A stretch of DNA of 32,916 nt from Shewanella sp. SG41-4 (GCF_014164505.1 NZ_JACJFI010000018.1:1-32916); one strand, 5' to 3'. Shown: positions 22,323 to 32,487, counted from the first letter of the stretch. Notes: generated from the letters alone by a model not told the origin. Translations and numbers: made by a program.

Positions 22323-23780
22323 ATGACAAAGACAGAAAGATACGCACAGCTTCGTAGCATGATCCCTGAAATGAGAAGGATCAAGCGCATTCATTTTGTT
22401 GGCATCGGTGGTGCCGGCATGGGTGGTATTGCGGAAGTGCTTGTTAATGAAGGTTATCAAATAAGTGGTTCGGATATCGCTATCAATAGCGTAACTGATC
22501 GTTTGGCGAGTCTTGGCGCAAAAATTATTATTGGCCATCAGGCCCAAAGCGTCGAACAGGTTGATGTTGTTGTGGTTTCTACCGCCATTAACCCGCAAAA
22601 TCCAGAGATTATTGCTGCTAAAGAATTACGTATCCCGATAGTGCGCCGTGCAGAGATGCTGGCTGAGTTAATGCGTTATCGTCATGGTGTTGCGATTGCT
22701 GGAACTCATGGTAAAACCACTACGACAAGCTTAATTGCCAGCGTATACGGTCAAGCCGATCGTGACCCAACATTTGTTATTGGTGGCTTACTTAATAGTG
22801 CTGGTACTAATGCACGTTTAGGCACAAGTCGTTACCTTATTGCTGAAGCAGATGAAAGTGATGCAAGCTTTTTGCACTTGCAGCCAATGGTCAGTGTGAT
22901 CACTAATATCGAAGCTGATCATATGGATACATATGGTGGCGACTTTGAAAAATTGAAAACCACCTTTGTCGATTTTTTGCATAACCTGCCGTTTTATGGC
23001 GTTGCAGTGATGTGTATTGATGATGAAGTTATCCGTGAAATTATGCCACGTATTGGCCGCCAAATTGTAACTTACGGGTTTAGTGAGGAGGCTGATGTTC
23101 AGGCTATTAACTTTGCACAAAATGGTCATCAGTCAAGCTTTACTGTTAAGCGTCATGGCAAAGATAATGTTGATATTGTGCTTAATTTACCTGGTGAACA
23201 TAACGTACTTAACGCCTTAGCCGCGATAGCTGTCGCCAGTGAAGATGACATCGATGATAGTGCTATTGTACAAGCACTTGCTGAGTTTGAAGGTATAGGC
23301 CGTCGTTTCCAACATTTAGGTGAATTTGAAACACCGAATGGCAGTGTCATGCTCGTAGACGACTATGGACATCACCCAAGTGAAGTATTAGCAACGATTA
23401 AAGCAGCGCGAGCAGGTTGGCCAGACAAGCGTTTAGTGATGGCATATCAACCGCACCGTTATAGCCGCACACGTGACTTATATGAAGATTTCGTCGATGT
23501 ATTATCCCAAGTCGATTGCTTATTATTATTAGATGTTTATGCCGCGGGTGAAGCTCCGATCCCAGGTGCAGATGGACGGGCTTTATGCCGTTCAATTAGA
23601 TTACGAGGTCAAATAGACCCTATTTTTATCGCCAGTCCCGATCAGCTCGCGGCGGTATTACCAGATGTGTTGCAACATGGGGATTTATTTATGACTCAGG
23701 GGGCAGGCAATATCGGGGCTTTATCGAAAGAATTAGCTCAGAGTAATTTGGGTTGTAAAGTACTTGTAGAAGAGCAATAA
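22323..23780 (+). CDS. murC: UDP-MurNAc:L-alanine ligase
   Basis: The enzyme adds L-Ala to UDP-MurNAc, the first stem-peptide step. The protein has 485 residues (E. coli 491). The N-terminal nucleotide fold '[18 protein letters not shown]' starts near residue 22, and the ATP loop GTHGKTTTT is at residues 127-135. '[12 protein letters not shown]' and '[10 protein letters not shown]' are MurC signatures. A GTG at 22296 in the same frame would add nine residues, but ATG 22323 has AAGGA 6 nt upstream and follows the murG stop with a single-base gap. No ddl gene follows; the next gene is ftsQ after 121 bp. Confidence 0.96.
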   Translation: MTKTERYAQLRSMIPEMRRIKRIHFVGIGGAGMGGIAEVLVNEGYQISGSDIAINSVTDRLASLGAKIIIGHQAQSVEQVDVVVVSTAINPQNPEIIAAKELRIPIVRRAEMLAELMRYRHGVAIAGTHGKTTTTSLIASVYGQADRDPTFVIGGLLNSAGTNARLGTSRYLIAEADESDASFLHLQPMVSVITNIEADHMDTYGGDFEKLKTTFVDFLHNLPFYGVAVMCIDDEVIREIMPRIGRQIVTYGFSEEADVQAINFAQNGHQSSFTVKRHGKDNVDIVLNLPGEHNVLNALAAIAVASEDDIDDSAIVQALAEFEGIGRRFQHLGEFETPNGSVMLVDDYGHHPSEVLATIKAARAGWPDKRLVMAYQPHRYSRTRDLYEDFVDVLSQVDCLLLLDVYAAGEAPIPGADGRALCRSIRLRGQIDPIFIASPDQLAAVLPDVLQHGDLFMTQGAGNIGALSKELAQSNLGCKVLVEEQ

Positions 23781-23822
23781 AGTGATTGATTTTTCAACAA
23801 TTGTTGTGTGTAAAAATCGAGC

Positions 23823-23851
23823 TTTAAACCTTATGAATTGGTCTATATAAT
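23823..23851 (+). promoter_or_regulatory. Candidate ftsQAZ promoter
   Basis: TTTAAA (23823-23828), a 17-bp spacer and a perfect TATAAT (23846-23851) lie in the 121-bp murC-ftsQ gap. Transcription would start near 23858, about 44 nt before ftsQ. An internal promoter ahead of ftsQ is known in E. coli, where it sits inside ddlB. Confidence 0.65.
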
Positions 23852-23863
23852 GACCGATCTTTT

Positions 23864-23875
23864 GGAGTTAACTCC
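23864..23875. repeat. 12-bp perfect palindrome before ftsQ
   Basis: GGAGTTAACTCC reads the same on both strands and lies just downstream of the predicted start of the candidate ftsQ promoter. This is the position of a repressor site. As RNA it would form only a weak hairpin. Confidence 0.6.
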
Positions 23876-23901
23876 GGAACAACGTCAGAGGCGGATTTAA
23901 G

Positions 23902-24672
23902 GTGTCGTGGAGCGATAAAGGGCGGCAACTAAAACATAAATTGGCTCGTGTTAATTGGTATTTTTGCACTGGTGTAGTGTTTTTATGCAGTGTACTTGGC
24001 ACCGTAGTTTGGGGATGTATGCAACTACACGAGCTATTAAATGATGCTGATGCATTGCCTATTGAAGCGGTAGCGATTAAAGGTGAGCGAATTTATACCA
24101 CCGATGACGAAATTAAGAGCGCATTACAGTCGTTGATGCAAAGTAGTTTTTTTAGCGCTGATGTGGTGGATGTACAAAAAGCATTAGAAGCATTGCCGTG
24201 GGTTTATCATGCATCGGTAAGACGAGAATGGCCGGCAAAGTTTAAGGTTACCTTACAAGAACAACAAGCTGTAGCGCATTGGAATGATGTGTCTTGGCTT
24301 AATACTAATGGTGAGGTTTTTGATGCGTTAGCGCATTCAGAACATGATGCCTTACCCAAGTTATCTGGACCAGAAGGGACAGAAATAGAAGTATTAACCA
24401 GCTATCAGCAGTTAGATGATTTATTGACTATAAACGAGTTTAAACTGTCCAGTTTACGCTTAAGTCCACGCCATGCATGGCATGCCGTGCTGGCTAACGG
24501 AATTGAAATTGAGCTCGGACGAGAAGATAAAATGTCACGGATACAACGCTTTATTAATGTGTATCCAACTTTGAAGCAAAGTGAAAAACCAGTTGCGACC
24601 GTTGATTTACGTTACGATACCGGGTTCGCCGTAGGTTGGGATGATTCAAAAAAGAGAGTCGACAATAAATGA
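23902..24672 (+). CDS. ftsQ: Cell division protein FtsQ
   Basis: This bitopic inner-membrane protein binds FtsB/FtsL and links early and late divisome proteins. It has 256 residues (E. coli 276). A basic cytoplasmic tail of 18 residues precedes one transmembrane helix (about 19-38), followed by a POTRA domain (from 'LPIEAVAIKGERIYTTDDEI', about residue 52) and the beta domain with 'VDLRYDTGFAVGW' near the C-terminus. It starts with GTG; the GAGG at 23888-23891 is 10 nt upstream. It overlaps ftsA by 4 nt (ATGA). Confidence 0.95.
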   Translation: MSWSDKGRQLKHKLARVNWYFCTGVVFLCSVLGTVVWGCMQLHELLNDADALPIEAVAIKGERIYTTDDEIKSALQSLMQSSFFSADVVDVQKALEALPWVYHASVRREWPAKFKVTLQEQQAVAHWNDVSWLNTNGEVFDALAHSEHDALPKLSGPEGTEIEVLTSYQQLDDLLTINEFKLSSLRLSPRHAWHAVLANGIEIELGREDKMSRIQRFINVYPTLKQSEKPVATVDLRYDTGFAVGWDDSKKRVDNK

Positions 24673-25904
24673 CCAAAAATCAGGAAAGAAACCTCATCGT
24701 GGGGTTAGATATAGGGACATCCAAGGTCGCAGTGATCATTGGTGAAGTATTGCCTGATGGTGAGATTAGTGTCATTGGTTTAGGTAATCATCCTTCTCGC
24801 GGTATGGATAAAGGTGGTGTCAACGATCTCGACTCTATAGTGCGCAGCGTGCAACGGGCGTTAGATCAAGCTGAGTTAATGGCTGATTGCCAGGTTTCAT
24901 CGGTGTACTTAAGTATTTCGGGTAAACATATTGCCTGCCAAAATGAAAATGGCATGGTGTCGATTAACGACGAAGAAGTCACCCAAGAAGATGTAGATAA
25001 TGTAATCCATACTGCTCGCTCGGTTAAGATCCCAACAGAACGTCGTATTTTGCATGTATTACCGCAAGAGTATTCAATCGATGTTCAAGACGGTATCAAG
25101 AGCCCAATTGGTATGTCGGGTATGCGTATGGAAGCCAAGGCTCATATTGTGACCTGTGCCAATGATATGGCTAAAAATATTACTAAGAGTGTAGAGCGTT
25201 GTGGTTTAAAAGTGGATGATTTGGTGTTTTCGGGCATCGCTTCTGCAGACTCGGTACTCACAAATGATGAGAAAGATTTAGGCGTGTGTATTGTTGATAT
25301 TGGTGGTGGAACAACCGATATTGCTGTATATACCAACGGCGCATTACGTCATTGTGCAGTTATTCCTGTCGCGGGTAACCAAGTCACAAGTGACATCGCC
25401 AAGATATTCAGAACACCGTTAACACACGCTGAACAAATTAAAGTGCAGTTTGCCAGTGCCAGAAGTTCAACGGTAAGTCGTGAAGACAGTATTGAAGTCC
25501 CATCCGTGGGCGGTCGCCCTTCACGTAGTATGTCACGCCATACTCTGGCAGAAGTGGTAGAGCCAAGATATCAAGAATTGTTTGAGCTTGTTCTCAAGCA
25601 GTTACAAGATAGCGGTCTAGAAGATCAAATTGCAGCAGGGATTGTGCTAACTGGAGGAACGTCCTCGATATCGGGTGCCGTTGATATTGCTGAAGCAACC
25701 TTTGGCATGCCAGTCCGTGTCGCATCACCGCTACCAGTAAAAGGGTTATACGAATATGTGGATCAACCAATTTATTCAACAGGAATAGGGTTGCTTCATT
25801 ATGGCGCAAGAAGAGTCATCGAACGACAGTTCGAACGACCTGAGCGGCAAGGGGTTACCAGCTTTTTGAATCGGGTCAAAAGTTGGTTTAAGGGTGAATT
25901 TTAA
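24669..25904 (+). CDS. ftsA: Cell division protein FtsA
   Basis: This actin-like ATPase tethers FtsZ to the membrane and recruits later divisome proteins. It has 411 residues (E. coli 420). '[16 protein letters not shown]' (phosphate 1), '[21 protein letters not shown]' (phosphate 2) and '[13 protein letters not shown]' (adenosine loop) are the actin-fold nucleotide motifs. The C-terminal end '[14 protein letters not shown]' is the amphipathic membrane-targeting helix. It overlaps ftsQ by 4 nt and precedes ftsZ by 26 nt. Confidence 0.97.
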   Translation: MTKNQERNLIVGLDIGTSKVAVIIGEVLPDGEISVIGLGNHPSRGMDKGGVNDLDSIVRSVQRALDQAELMADCQVSSVYLSISGKHIACQNENGMVSINDEEVTQEDVDNVIHTARSVKIPTERRILHVLPQEYSIDVQDGIKSPIGMSGMRMEAKAHIVTCANDMAKNITKSVERCGLKVDDLVFSGIASADSVLTNDEKDLGVCIVDIGGGTTDIAVYTNGALRHCAVIPVAGNQVTSDIAKIFRTPLTHAEQIKVQFASARSSTVSREDSIEVPSVGGRPSRSMSRHTLAEVVEPRYQELFELVLKQLQDSGLEDQIAAGIVLTGGTSSISGAVDIAEATFGMPVRVASPLPVKGLYEYVDQPIYSTGIGLLHYGARRVIERQFERPERQGVTSFLNRVKSWFKGEF

Positions 25905-25930
25905 TAACGCAGACAAATGGAGATCAGACA

Positions 25931-27097
25931 ATGTTTGAGATCATGGATACACATTCAGACGAAGCGGTGATTAAAGTCATCGGCGTCGGTGGCGGTGGCG
26001 GAAACGCTGTCGAACATATGGTAAAACACAGCATCGAAGGTGTTGAATTTATCGTCACAAATACAGATGCGCAAGCACTACGTAAATCAAGTGCGGGTTC
26101 AACTATCCAGCTTGGTCGCGATGTGACTAAAGGTCTTGGTGCGGGTGCAAATCCAGATGTGGGCCGTCAAGCCGCTGAAGAAGACCGTGAGAATATTCGA
26201 GCAGCAATTAAAGGATCTGACATGATCTTTATCGCTGCTGGCATGGGTGGTGGTACCGGTACTGGCGCTGCACCTGTTGTGGCAGAAATTGCCCGCGAAG
26301 AAGGTATTCTAACCGTTGCCGTAGTCACTAAGCCTTTCCCATTTGAAGGGAAAAAGCGTATGGCTTACGCTGAACTAGGTATTGCAGAATTAGCAAAACA
26401 TGTTGACTCTTTAATTACGATTCCAAATGAAAAGTTATTAAAAGTGCTAGGTCGCGGAACATCTTTACTTGATGCTTTTGCTGCAGCCAACAACGTGTTA
26501 CTTGGAGCCGTCCAAGGGATTGCAGAATTAATTACTCGCCCAGGCTTAATCAACGTCGATTTCGCCGATGTGAAAACCGTTATGTCTGAAATGGGTAATG
26601 CCATGATGGGAACGGGTGTCGCTCGTGGTGATGATCGCGCTGAAGAAGCCGCAGAAGCTGCAGTTGCTAGTCCATTGCTTGAAGATATTGATTTAGCTGG
26701 TGCTCGTGGTGTGTTAGTCAACATTACTGCTGGTATGGATATCACCATTGAAGAGCTTGAAACAGTGGGTAACCACGTTAAAGCTTACGCCTCAGAAAAT
26801 GCTACTGTGGTTGTCGGTGCGGTAATCGATCCTGAAATGAGTGATGAGTTACGTGTGACAGTAGTTGCGACAGGTATTGGTGCTGAGAAAAAACCAGATA
26901 TCCAATTAGTGTCTAAACCAGTCGCTCGTCCAGAACCTGTTGTTATAGAGCCTCGTCCAGAACCTGTTGAGGAAGCTGTATCACAACAAAGTTATGCAGT
27001 GCCAAAAGGAAATGCTGTGCCACAGCAGCAACCTGTGCAGCGTACTGATGCTGACTATCTTGATATTCCAGCATTTTTGCGTAAACAAGCGGATTAA
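25931..27097 (+). CDS. ftsZ: Cell division GTPase FtsZ
   Basis: This tubulin homologue forms the Z-ring. It has 388 residues (E. coli 383). The N-terminal '[17 protein letters not shown]', the tubulin signature GGGTGTG at residues 106-112 and the T7 loop '[15 protein letters not shown]' are intact. After about residue 317 comes a Pro/Glu/Gln-rich linker that holds an exact 18-bp direct repeat (RPEPV twice). The last residues, '[16 protein letters not shown]', are the conserved tail that binds FtsA and ZipA. The ribosome binding site GGAGA is 8 nt before ATG. Confidence 0.98.
   Translation: MFEIMDTHSDEAVIKVIGVGGGGGNAVEHMVKHSIEGVEFIVTNTDAQALRKSSAGSTIQLGRDVTKGLGAGANPDVGRQAAEEDRENIRAAIKGSDMIFIAAGMGGGTGTGAAPVVAEIAREEGILTVAVVTKPFPFEGKKRMAYAELGIAELAKHVDSLITIPNEKLLKVLGRGTSLLDAFAAANNVLLGAVQGIAELITRPGLINVDFADVKTVMSEMGNAMMGTGVARGDDRAEEAAEAAVASPLLEDIDLAGARGVLVNITAGMDITIEELETVGNHVKAYASENATVVVGAVIDPEMSDELRVTVVATGIGAEKKPDIQLVSKPVARPEPVVIEPRPEPVEEAVSQQSYAVPKGNAVPQQQPVQRTDADYLDIPAFLRKQAD
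26925..26969 (+). repeat. Exact 18-bp direct repeat in the ftsZ linker
   Basis: The 18-mer beginning CTCGTCCAGAACC occurs at 26925-26942 and again at 26952-26969, exactly 27 bp (nine codons) apart. It encodes RPEPV twice in the disordered linker between the GTPase domain and the conserved C-terminal tail. It looks like a recent in-frame tandem duplication. Confidence 0.85.
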
Positions 27098-27250
27098 TAT
27101 ACGAATAAAACACTATATTTTGGCATGACTAATGAGTGCAATGTACTAATAAGGGTTATATTGTAAACTGGATTACAAATTTACCATGTGTTTGGCGTTT
27201 TTTTTGTTAAAAGCCGAATTTATGGTAGCATGTTGAACCAGTTATACATG

Positions 27251-27265
27251 ATAACCTTAGGTTAT
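27251..27265. repeat. Short inverted repeat in the ftsZ-lpxC gap
   Basis: ATAACC (27251-27256) and GGTTAT (27260-27265) are reverse complements separated by TTA, 44 bp before lpxC. The 211-bp ftsZ-lpxC gap is AT-rich and has no terminator. It may hold an lpxC promoter, but no pair of hexamers stands out enough to call. Confidence 0.35.
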
Positions 27266-27308
27266 TATTGCAACTATTTGTTTAATATTGATATTTATGG
27301 GCTACTGA

Positions 27309-28229
27309 ATGATTTTTCAAAGAACTGTTCAAAAGATGGTTAAGAGCACTGGAGTCGGGTTACATTCTGGCAACAAGGTAACTCTATGCATTAAGCCCGC
27401 ACCAGTGAATACCGGGATTGTACTAAAGCGAACTGATCTTAGCCCTGCTGTGTTTATTCCAGCCAAGGCGGATATGGTTCGTGAAACAACAATGTGTACA
27501 GCCCTCGTAAATGATGCAGGTATAAGAATATCAACTATTGAGCATTTGTTTGCGGCGCTTGCTGGCTTAGGTATCGATAATGCTATTATCGAAGTCGATG
27601 CACCTGAAATCCCGATTATGGATGGCAGTGCAAGCCCATTTGTGTTTTTACTGCAAAGTGCAGGTATTAAAGAGCAAGCTGCAGCGAAAAAGTATATAAA
27701 AATCACTAAACCAGTGCGTGTTGAAGATGGCGATAAATGGGCCGAGCTAAAACCTTTTAAAGGGTTTAGAGTTGATTTTAAAATTGACTTTGCTCACCCA
27801 GAAATTGCTCGTAGTCAGCAACACATGGTGATGGACTTTTCGACATCAGCGTTTGTGAAAGACATTAGCCGTGCCAGAACATTTGGTTTTATGCGGGATA
27901 TTGAATACTTACGTGCTAATAATCTAGCACTAGGTGGCAGCATGGAAAATGCTGTTGTACTTGACGAGTATCGTGTATTAAACCCTGATGGTCTGCGTTA
28001 CGAAGACGAATTCGTTAAGCATAAAATTCTCGATGCATTTGGTGACTTATATGTTGCTGGTCATGCAATTATCGGTGAATTTGCGGCTTATAAAACTGGT
28101 CATTCGTTAAACAACCAACTTGTACGTGCATTGCTACTTCAGCAAGATGCATGGGAGTTGGTTAGTTTCGATAAAGAGGCTGATGTGCCTGTCAGCTTCA
28201 TGGTTCCGGGTGCGTTAGCGCACGTTTAA
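27309..28229 (+). CDS. lpxC: UDP-3-O-acyl-N-acetylglucosamine deacetylase
   Basis: This zinc deacetylase performs the committed step of lipid A synthesis in the cytoplasm. It has 306 residues (E. coli 305). The zinc ligands are at the E. coli positions, His79, His238 and Asp242, with the catalytic His265 in 'GHSLNNQL'. '[12 protein letters not shown]' and '[16 protein letters not shown]' are also typical. The ribosome binding site is weak (GGG 8 nt upstream). In E. coli LpxC is controlled mainly by FtsH proteolysis; nothing here shows whether that holds. A strong terminator follows 19 nt after the stop. Confidence 0.97.
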   Translation: MIFQRTVQKMVKSTGVGLHSGNKVTLCIKPAPVNTGIVLKRTDLSPAVFIPAKADMVRETTMCTALVNDAGIRISTIEHLFAALAGLGIDNAIIEVDAPEIPIMDGSASPFVFLLQSAGIKEQAAAKKYIKITKPVRVEDGDKWAELKPFKGFRVDFKIDFAHPEIARSQQHMVMDFSTSAFVKDISRARTFGFMRDIEYLRANNLALGGSMENAVVLDEYRVLNPDGLRYEDEFVKHKILDAFGDLYVAGHAIIGEFAAYKTGHSLNNQLVRALLLQQDAWELVSFDKEADVPVSFMVPGALAHV

Positions 28230-28233
28230 CCAG

Positions 28234-28686
28234 TTAAGATTGCCTATTACGGCTGGCTAATGCAGCCAGCCGTTTTAGTTTTTCACCTAAAGAACCATCA
28301 ACATGTGCAGCTAATGCTTCAATATGTTGTGCTGCTGTGGTGCTGATCACATTTTGATTAGGTTGAGATTGTGGTTTTGCTAAGGCAAGTCCAGGATTGA
28401 CTTTCACCTCAATAGCAGTAAGCATCGGAAGTGTGTCAGTTTGAAGTTGTTTTAATAGCTTCTGCTTTTGAAAATTTATTCTCGCAGCCCATGCTGCTGA
28501 TGTAGTTTCAATAACAAGAACACCCTGGCGGAGATTAGCAACTTTTAGCTGCTCTGCCACAGGACCATTTAACGTCTGTTTTACATAACGATTCAGATTA
28601 TTAAGTAGTTCTGCTTTCTCCGCCAGTTCAGGCAGTCTCCCAGACAAATGAACTAAATTGCTGAGATCTTGAGGGGGCTTTTTCAT
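28234..28686 (-). CDS. dciA: DnaB helicase loader DciA (DUF721)
   Basis: DciA is the ancestral bacterial loader of the replicative helicase DnaB and is used by bacteria that lack phage-derived DnaC or DnaI. The frame from ATG 28686 gives 150 residues, close to the length of Vibrio DciA. The DUF721 domain covers roughly residues 20-100; 'NLRQGVLVIETTSAAWAARINFQKQKLL' contains the conserved Trp-Ala and Gln-Lys segment. The C-terminal third is Gln/Pro/Ala-rich and probably flexible. The frame is open 26 codons further upstream to a TTG, but that part would overlap the divergent M23 gene and does not look conserved. The ribosome binding site is weak. Its 3' end overlaps the lpxC terminator, and its start is only 27 bp from the divergent M23 gene. 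Confidence 0.85.
   Translation of the reverse strand: MKKPPQDLSNLVHLSGRLPELAEKAELLNNLNRYVKQTLNGPVAEQLKVANLRQGVLVIETTSAAWAARINFQKQKLLKQLQTDTLPMLTAIEVKVNPGLALAKPQSQPNQNVISTTAAQHIEALAAHVDGSLGEKLKRLAALASRNRQS
28249..28283 (+). terminator. Terminator of the lpxC end of the dcw cluster, inside dciA
   Basis: A perfect 10-bp GC-rich stem, ACGGCTGGCT (28249-28258) with AGCCAGCCGT (28264-28273), closes a 5-nt loop. TTTTAGTTTTT follows on the plus strand (28273-28283). It lies wholly inside the last codons of the convergent gene dciA. No T tract lies on the minus-strand side, so it acts on lpxC transcription. Confidence 0.88.
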
Positions 28687-28713
28687 ATGATAATAAGATG
28701 GCTGAATTAGGCT

Positions 28714-29613
28714 ATGAGTGTAACAGTTTTTATCCAAGGTCGAAATGGTGTAACGCGCTGGCAACCTAGTAAGCGTTGGTTACTCCTACCTATTATTCTT
28801 ATGGCCACAGGCACAGGAATATATCAATACAGCACTGAGCGTTTTGCTGACCAACAAGCGAAAGTTGACGAGAATAAACAGCTTCGCCAGCAGCAAAAGC
28901 AACAAGTGGTAGAACTCAAAACTGCAACAGAAACCCAGTTAGCAACTTTGGTTGCTCATGTGGCCAAGATGCAAGCCAAAATTACCCGACTTGAAGCTCT
29001 TGGGCAGCAAGTCGCGCAAAATAACCTCCTTGATGATCAATTTGATTTCTCTTCAGAAGTCGGGATCGGCGGTTTGAGCGAAATAGGCAATGGTGTCGAA
29101 TTAAGCCAACTTATCGATGAAATGAATAAGTTGGTATCTAGAATTGATAATAATGACGTCCAGCTATCACTACTTGAAACAGTAGCATCTAATCTCCATA
29201 TAGATGAAGAGCGTTATATATCAGGGCGGCCAATCGATAAAGGTTGGTTATCTTCGCCCTATGGTTTACGAAATGATCCTTTTAGTGGCCGACGAACAAT
29301 GCATAAAGGTATTGATTTTGCCGGCAAAGAAGGGGCAGATGTTACTACGACTGCAGCAGGCGTTGTAACATGGTCAGGAAGCATGCTTGGATATGGTGAG
29401 TTAGTTGAAATAGATCATGGTAATGGTCTTCGCACTCGCTATGGACATAATAAATCTCTGTCAGTAAACGTAGGTGACGTCGTTGCCAAAGGCGATAAAA
29501 TTGCCAGTATGGGAAGCACAGGCCGTTCAACTGGCCCCCATGTGCATTACGAAGTGCTGCGTGGTAAACAACAAATAGATCCACAGAAATACGTTTACCG
29601 CAAAGCAAGTTAA
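28714..29613 (+). CDS. M23-family (LytM-type) murein endopeptidase
   Basis: This is a membrane-anchored peptidase or peptidase-like protein facing the periplasm and probably acts on peptidoglycan crosslinks. It has 299 residues: a basic N-terminus, one transmembrane helix at about 22-40, a coiled coil rich in Gln/Lys/Leu at about 47-100, and a C-terminal LytM domain from about residue 175. The zinc-site residues are intact: His197 and Asp201 in 'MHKGIDFAG', His245, and His276-Val-His278 in 'GPHVHYEV'. It is therefore likely to be an active hydrolase, unlike the degenerate LytM activators. The likely bond cleaved is D-Ala-mDAP (family knowledge). It is followed by secA after 58 bp with no terminator, so the two may be co-transcribed. 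Confidence 0.92.
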   Translation: MSVTVFIQGRNGVTRWQPSKRWLLLPIILMATGTGIYQYSTERFADQQAKVDENKQLRQQQKQQVVELKTATETQLATLVAHVAKMQAKITRLEALGQQVAQNNLLDDQFDFSSEVGIGGLSEIGNGVELSQLIDEMNKLVSRIDNNDVQLSLLETVASNLHIDEERYISGRPIDKGWLSSPYGLRNDPFSGRRTMHKGIDFAGKEGADVTTTAAGVVTWSGSMLGYGELVEIDHGNGLRTRYGHNKSLSVNVGDVVAKGDKIASMGSTGRSTGPHVHYEVLRGKQQIDPQKYVYRKAS

Positions 29614-29671
29614 TAATATTAACGGTTAATGCGCTCAAATGAGCCAAACCTACAACAGATAAGTGATTAAG

Positions 29672-32392
29672 ATGTTAGGCAAACTACTGACAAAAGTATT
29701 CGGAAGTCGCAACGACCGCACCCTGAAAAATCTTGGAAAAATTGTTATTCAAATAAATGCATTAGAAGCTGATTACGAAAAGCTTTCTGATGAAGAACTC
29801 AAAGCGAAAACGGCAGAGTTCCGTAAACGTCTAGAAAATGGCGAAACCTTAGATAACATCATGGCAGAAGCATTTGCAGTTGTACGTGAAGCATCAAAGC
29901 GTGTATTTGATATGCGTCCGTTTGATGTTCAATTGCTCGGCGGTATGGTTTTAGACAGCAATCGTATTGCTGAAATGCGAACTGGTGAAGGTAAAACCTT
30001 AACGGCAACGCTACCAGCATACCTTAACGGAATAACGGGTAAAGGTGTTCATGTCATTACAGTGAACGACTATTTAGCTACGCGTGATGCAGAGAATAAC
30101 CGTCCACTGTTTGAGTTTTTAGGATTAAGTGTCGGAATTAACATTGCAGGTTTAGGTCAATTCGAAAAGAAGCAAGCCTACGATGCAGACATTACTTACG
30201 GTACTAATAACGAATTTGGTTTTGATTACCTTCGTGACAACATGGCATTTTCACCACAAGAGCGTGTTCAGCGACCACTGCACTATGCACTTATTGATGA
30301 AGTAGATTCAATTCTAATTGATGAAGCCCGTACACCGTTGATTATTTCTGGTGCGGCTGAAGACAGTTCTGAGCTATACGCTAAAATCAATTTATTAATT
30401 CCAAGTTTGATCCGCCAAGACAAAGAAGACACCGAAGACTATGTTGGCGAAGGTGACTACAGTATTGATGAAAAGGGTAAACAGGTTCATTTAACCGAAC
30501 GTGGCCAAGAAAAAGTTGAATTACTGTTAATTGAAAAAGGCATGTTAGCCGAAGGTGATTCGCTCTATTCAGCAACTAATATCTCTTTGCTACATCATGT
30601 TAATGCGGCACTTCGTGCACATACGTTGTTTGAAAAAGACATCGACTATATTGTGAAAGATGATGAAGTCATTATTGTCGACGAACATACAGGCCGTACT
30701 ATGCCAGGGCGTCGTTGGTCAGAAGGTTTGCATCAAGCTGTCGAGGCCAAAGAAGGCGCTAAAATCCAGAATGAAAACCAAACTCTGGCTTCTATCACTT
30801 TCCAAAATTATTTCCGTCAATATGAAAAACTTGCCGGTATGACAGGTACTGCTGACACTGAGGCATTTGAATTCCAACATATCTATGGTTTAGATACCGT
30901 TGTTGTTCCTACTAACCGTCCCATGGTACGTAATGATATGGCCGATCTGGTCTATCTAACTGCTCCAGAGAAATACGCAGCTATTATTAAAGATATCGAA
31001 GGTTGTCGTGAACGTGGCCAACCGGTATTAGTGGGTACTGTATCTATTGAGCAATCAGAATTGCTTAATTCATTATTGAAAAAAGCCAACATTCCTCACA
31101 GCGTGCTAAATGCTAAGTTCCATGAAAAAGAAGCAGAGATTGTTGCTCAAGCCGGTAGTTTAGGTGCTGTGACCATTGCAACCAACATGGCTGGCCGTGG
31201 TACAGATATCGTATTAGGCGGTAACTGGAACATGGAAATTGAAGCGCTAGATAATCCAACAGCAGAACAGAAAGCTAAGATTAAAGCTGATTGGAAGATA
31301 CGTCATGAAGAAGTGCTTGCTGCAGGTGGTTTACACATTTTAGGTACAGAACGTCACGAATCTCGTCGTATCGATAATCAGTTACGAGGCCGTGCTGGTC
31401 GTCAAGGCGATGCTGGTTCTTCACGCTTCTATTTGTCGATGGAAGATAGCTTAATGCGTATCTTCGCTTCAGATCGAGTATCTGGCATGATGAAAAAGCT
31501 TGGCATGGAAGAGGGGGAAGCCATTGAGCACCCTTGGGTATCACGTGCTATTGAAAATGCTCAGCGAAAAGTCGAAGCACGTAACTTTGATATCCGTAAG
31601 CAATTGCTTGAATACGATGATGTCGCAAACGATCAGCGTCAAGTTGTCTATGCACAGCGTAACGAGTTAATGGATGCTGAAAGTATTCAAGATACAATTC
31701 AGAATATCGAACAAGATGTGATCAGTGGAATAGTCGATCAATATATCCCACCGCAATCACTTGAAGAACTTTGGGATGTACCTGGGCTTGAACAACGCCT
31801 TGGTAATGAATTTGGTCTAAAGTTAACAATTCAAGAATGGTTAGATCAAGATGATAATCTGCATGAAGAAACATTACGCGAACGTATCCTAACGTCATGG
31901 AGTGAATTGTATAAAGCTAAAGAAGAAATGGTTGGCGCCCAAGTATTACGTCAATTTGAAAAAGCGGTAATGCTACAAACACTCGATGGACTCTGGAAAG
32001 AACACCTAGCTGCTATGGATCATTTGCGCCAAGGTATTCATTTACGTGGTTATGCACAGAAAAATCCAAAGCAAGAGTATAAGCGTGAATCGTTTGAATT
32101 ATTCCAGCAATTGCTTGAAACACTGAAAAATGACGTAATAAGTGTACTGTCAAAAGTACAAGTTCAAGCGCAGTCAGATGTTGACGAAATGGAACAGCGT
32201 CGTCGTGATGAAGAAGCAAAAATTAAACTGGCTTATCAACACGCATCAGCAGAAGCTTTAACTGATACTGGTGAACAACAAGTAGAAGCGCCTAAAACAG
32301 TTATACGTGAAGGTGAAAAGATAGGGCGTAACGATCCATGCCCATGTGGCTCAGGTCAAAAGTACAAACAATGCCACGGTAAACTCAGTTAA
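29672..32392 (+). CDS. secA: Protein translocase ATPase SecA
   Basis: SecA drives post-translational export through SecYEG. From ATG 29672 it has 906 residues (E. coli 901). The Walker A motif 'RTGEGKT' has Lys108 and the Walker B motif '[11 protein letters not shown]' has Asp209, both at E. coli numbering, which supports this start over the GTG at 29663. '[14 protein letters not shown]' and '[11 protein letters not shown]' belong to the second nucleotide-binding domain. The C-terminal zinc site is Cys890-x-Cys892-x8-Cys901-His902, which binds SecB. No secM frame lies upstream; the M23 peptidase gene occupies that position. Confidence 0.98.
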   Translation: MLGKLLTKVFGSRNDRTLKNLGKIVIQINALEADYEKLSDEELKAKTAEFRKRLENGETLDNIMAEAFAVVREASKRVFDMRPFDVQLLGGMVLDSNRIAEMRTGEGKTLTATLPAYLNGITGKGVHVITVNDYLATRDAENNRPLFEFLGLSVGINIAGLGQFEKKQAYDADITYGTNNEFGFDYLRDNMAFSPQERVQRPLHYALIDEVDSILIDEARTPLIISGAAEDSSELYAKINLLIPSLIRQDKEDTEDYVGEGDYSIDEKGKQVHLTERGQEKVELLLIEKGMLAEGDSLYSATNISLLHHVNAALRAHTLFEKDIDYIVKDDEVIIVDEHTGRTMPGRRWSEGLHQAVEAKEGAKIQNENQTLASITFQNYFRQYEKLAGMTGTADTEAFEFQHIYGLDTVVVPTNRPMVRNDMADLVYLTAPEKYAAIIKDIEGCRERGQPVLVGTVSIEQSELLNSLLKKANIPHSVLNAKFHEKEAEIVAQAGSLGAVTIATNMAGRGTDIVLGGNWNMEIEALDNPTAEQKAKIKADWKIRHEEVLAAGGLHILGTERHESRRIDNQLRGRAGRQGDAGSSRFYLSMEDSLMRIFASDRVSGMMKKLGMEEGEAIEHPWVSRAIENAQRKVEARNFDIRKQLLEYDDVANDQRQVVYAQRNELMDAESIQDTIQNIEQDVISGIVDQYIPPQSLEELWDVPGLEQRLGNEFGLKLTIQEWLDQDDNLHEETLRERILTSWSELYKAKEEMVGAQVLRQFEKAVMLQTLDGLWKEHLAAMDHLRQGIHLRGYAQKNPKQEYKRESFELFQQLLETLKNDVISVLSKVQVQAQSDVDEMEQRRRDEEAKIKLAYQHASAEALTDTGEQQVEAPKTVIREGEKIGRNDPCPCGSGQKYKQCHGKLS

Positions 32393-32420
32393 CAAAGAGT
32401 CCATTACGAATGTTAGATAA

Positions 32421-32449
32421 AAAGGTAGCGAAAATTCGCTACCTTTTTT
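32421..32449 (+). terminator. secA terminator
   Basis: The 12-bp arms AAAGGTAGCGAA (32421-32432) and TTCGCTACCTTT (32435-32446) are exact reverse complements; the T run extends to 32449. The innermost A/T pairs probably stay open as the loop. It lies 28 nt after the secA stop. Confidence 0.92.
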
Positions 32450-32487
32450 GTTTCTGAAAACTCAAAGATATTGATAAATTAACTAAT

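Noticed and set aside
22032-22598. 188-codon minus-strand frame across murG/murC
   Set aside because: It lies entirely antisense to two clearly coding genes and shows no recognisable protein character; it is a shadow frame.
26365-26748. 127-codon minus-strand frame inside ftsZ
   Set aside because: It is antisense to the conserved FtsZ GTPase domain; its Ala/Ser-rich translation is typical of a shadow frame.
28687-28764. N-terminal extension of dciA to a TTG at 28764
   Set aside because: It overlaps the start of the divergent M23 gene, uses a TTG start and adds residues with no domain character.
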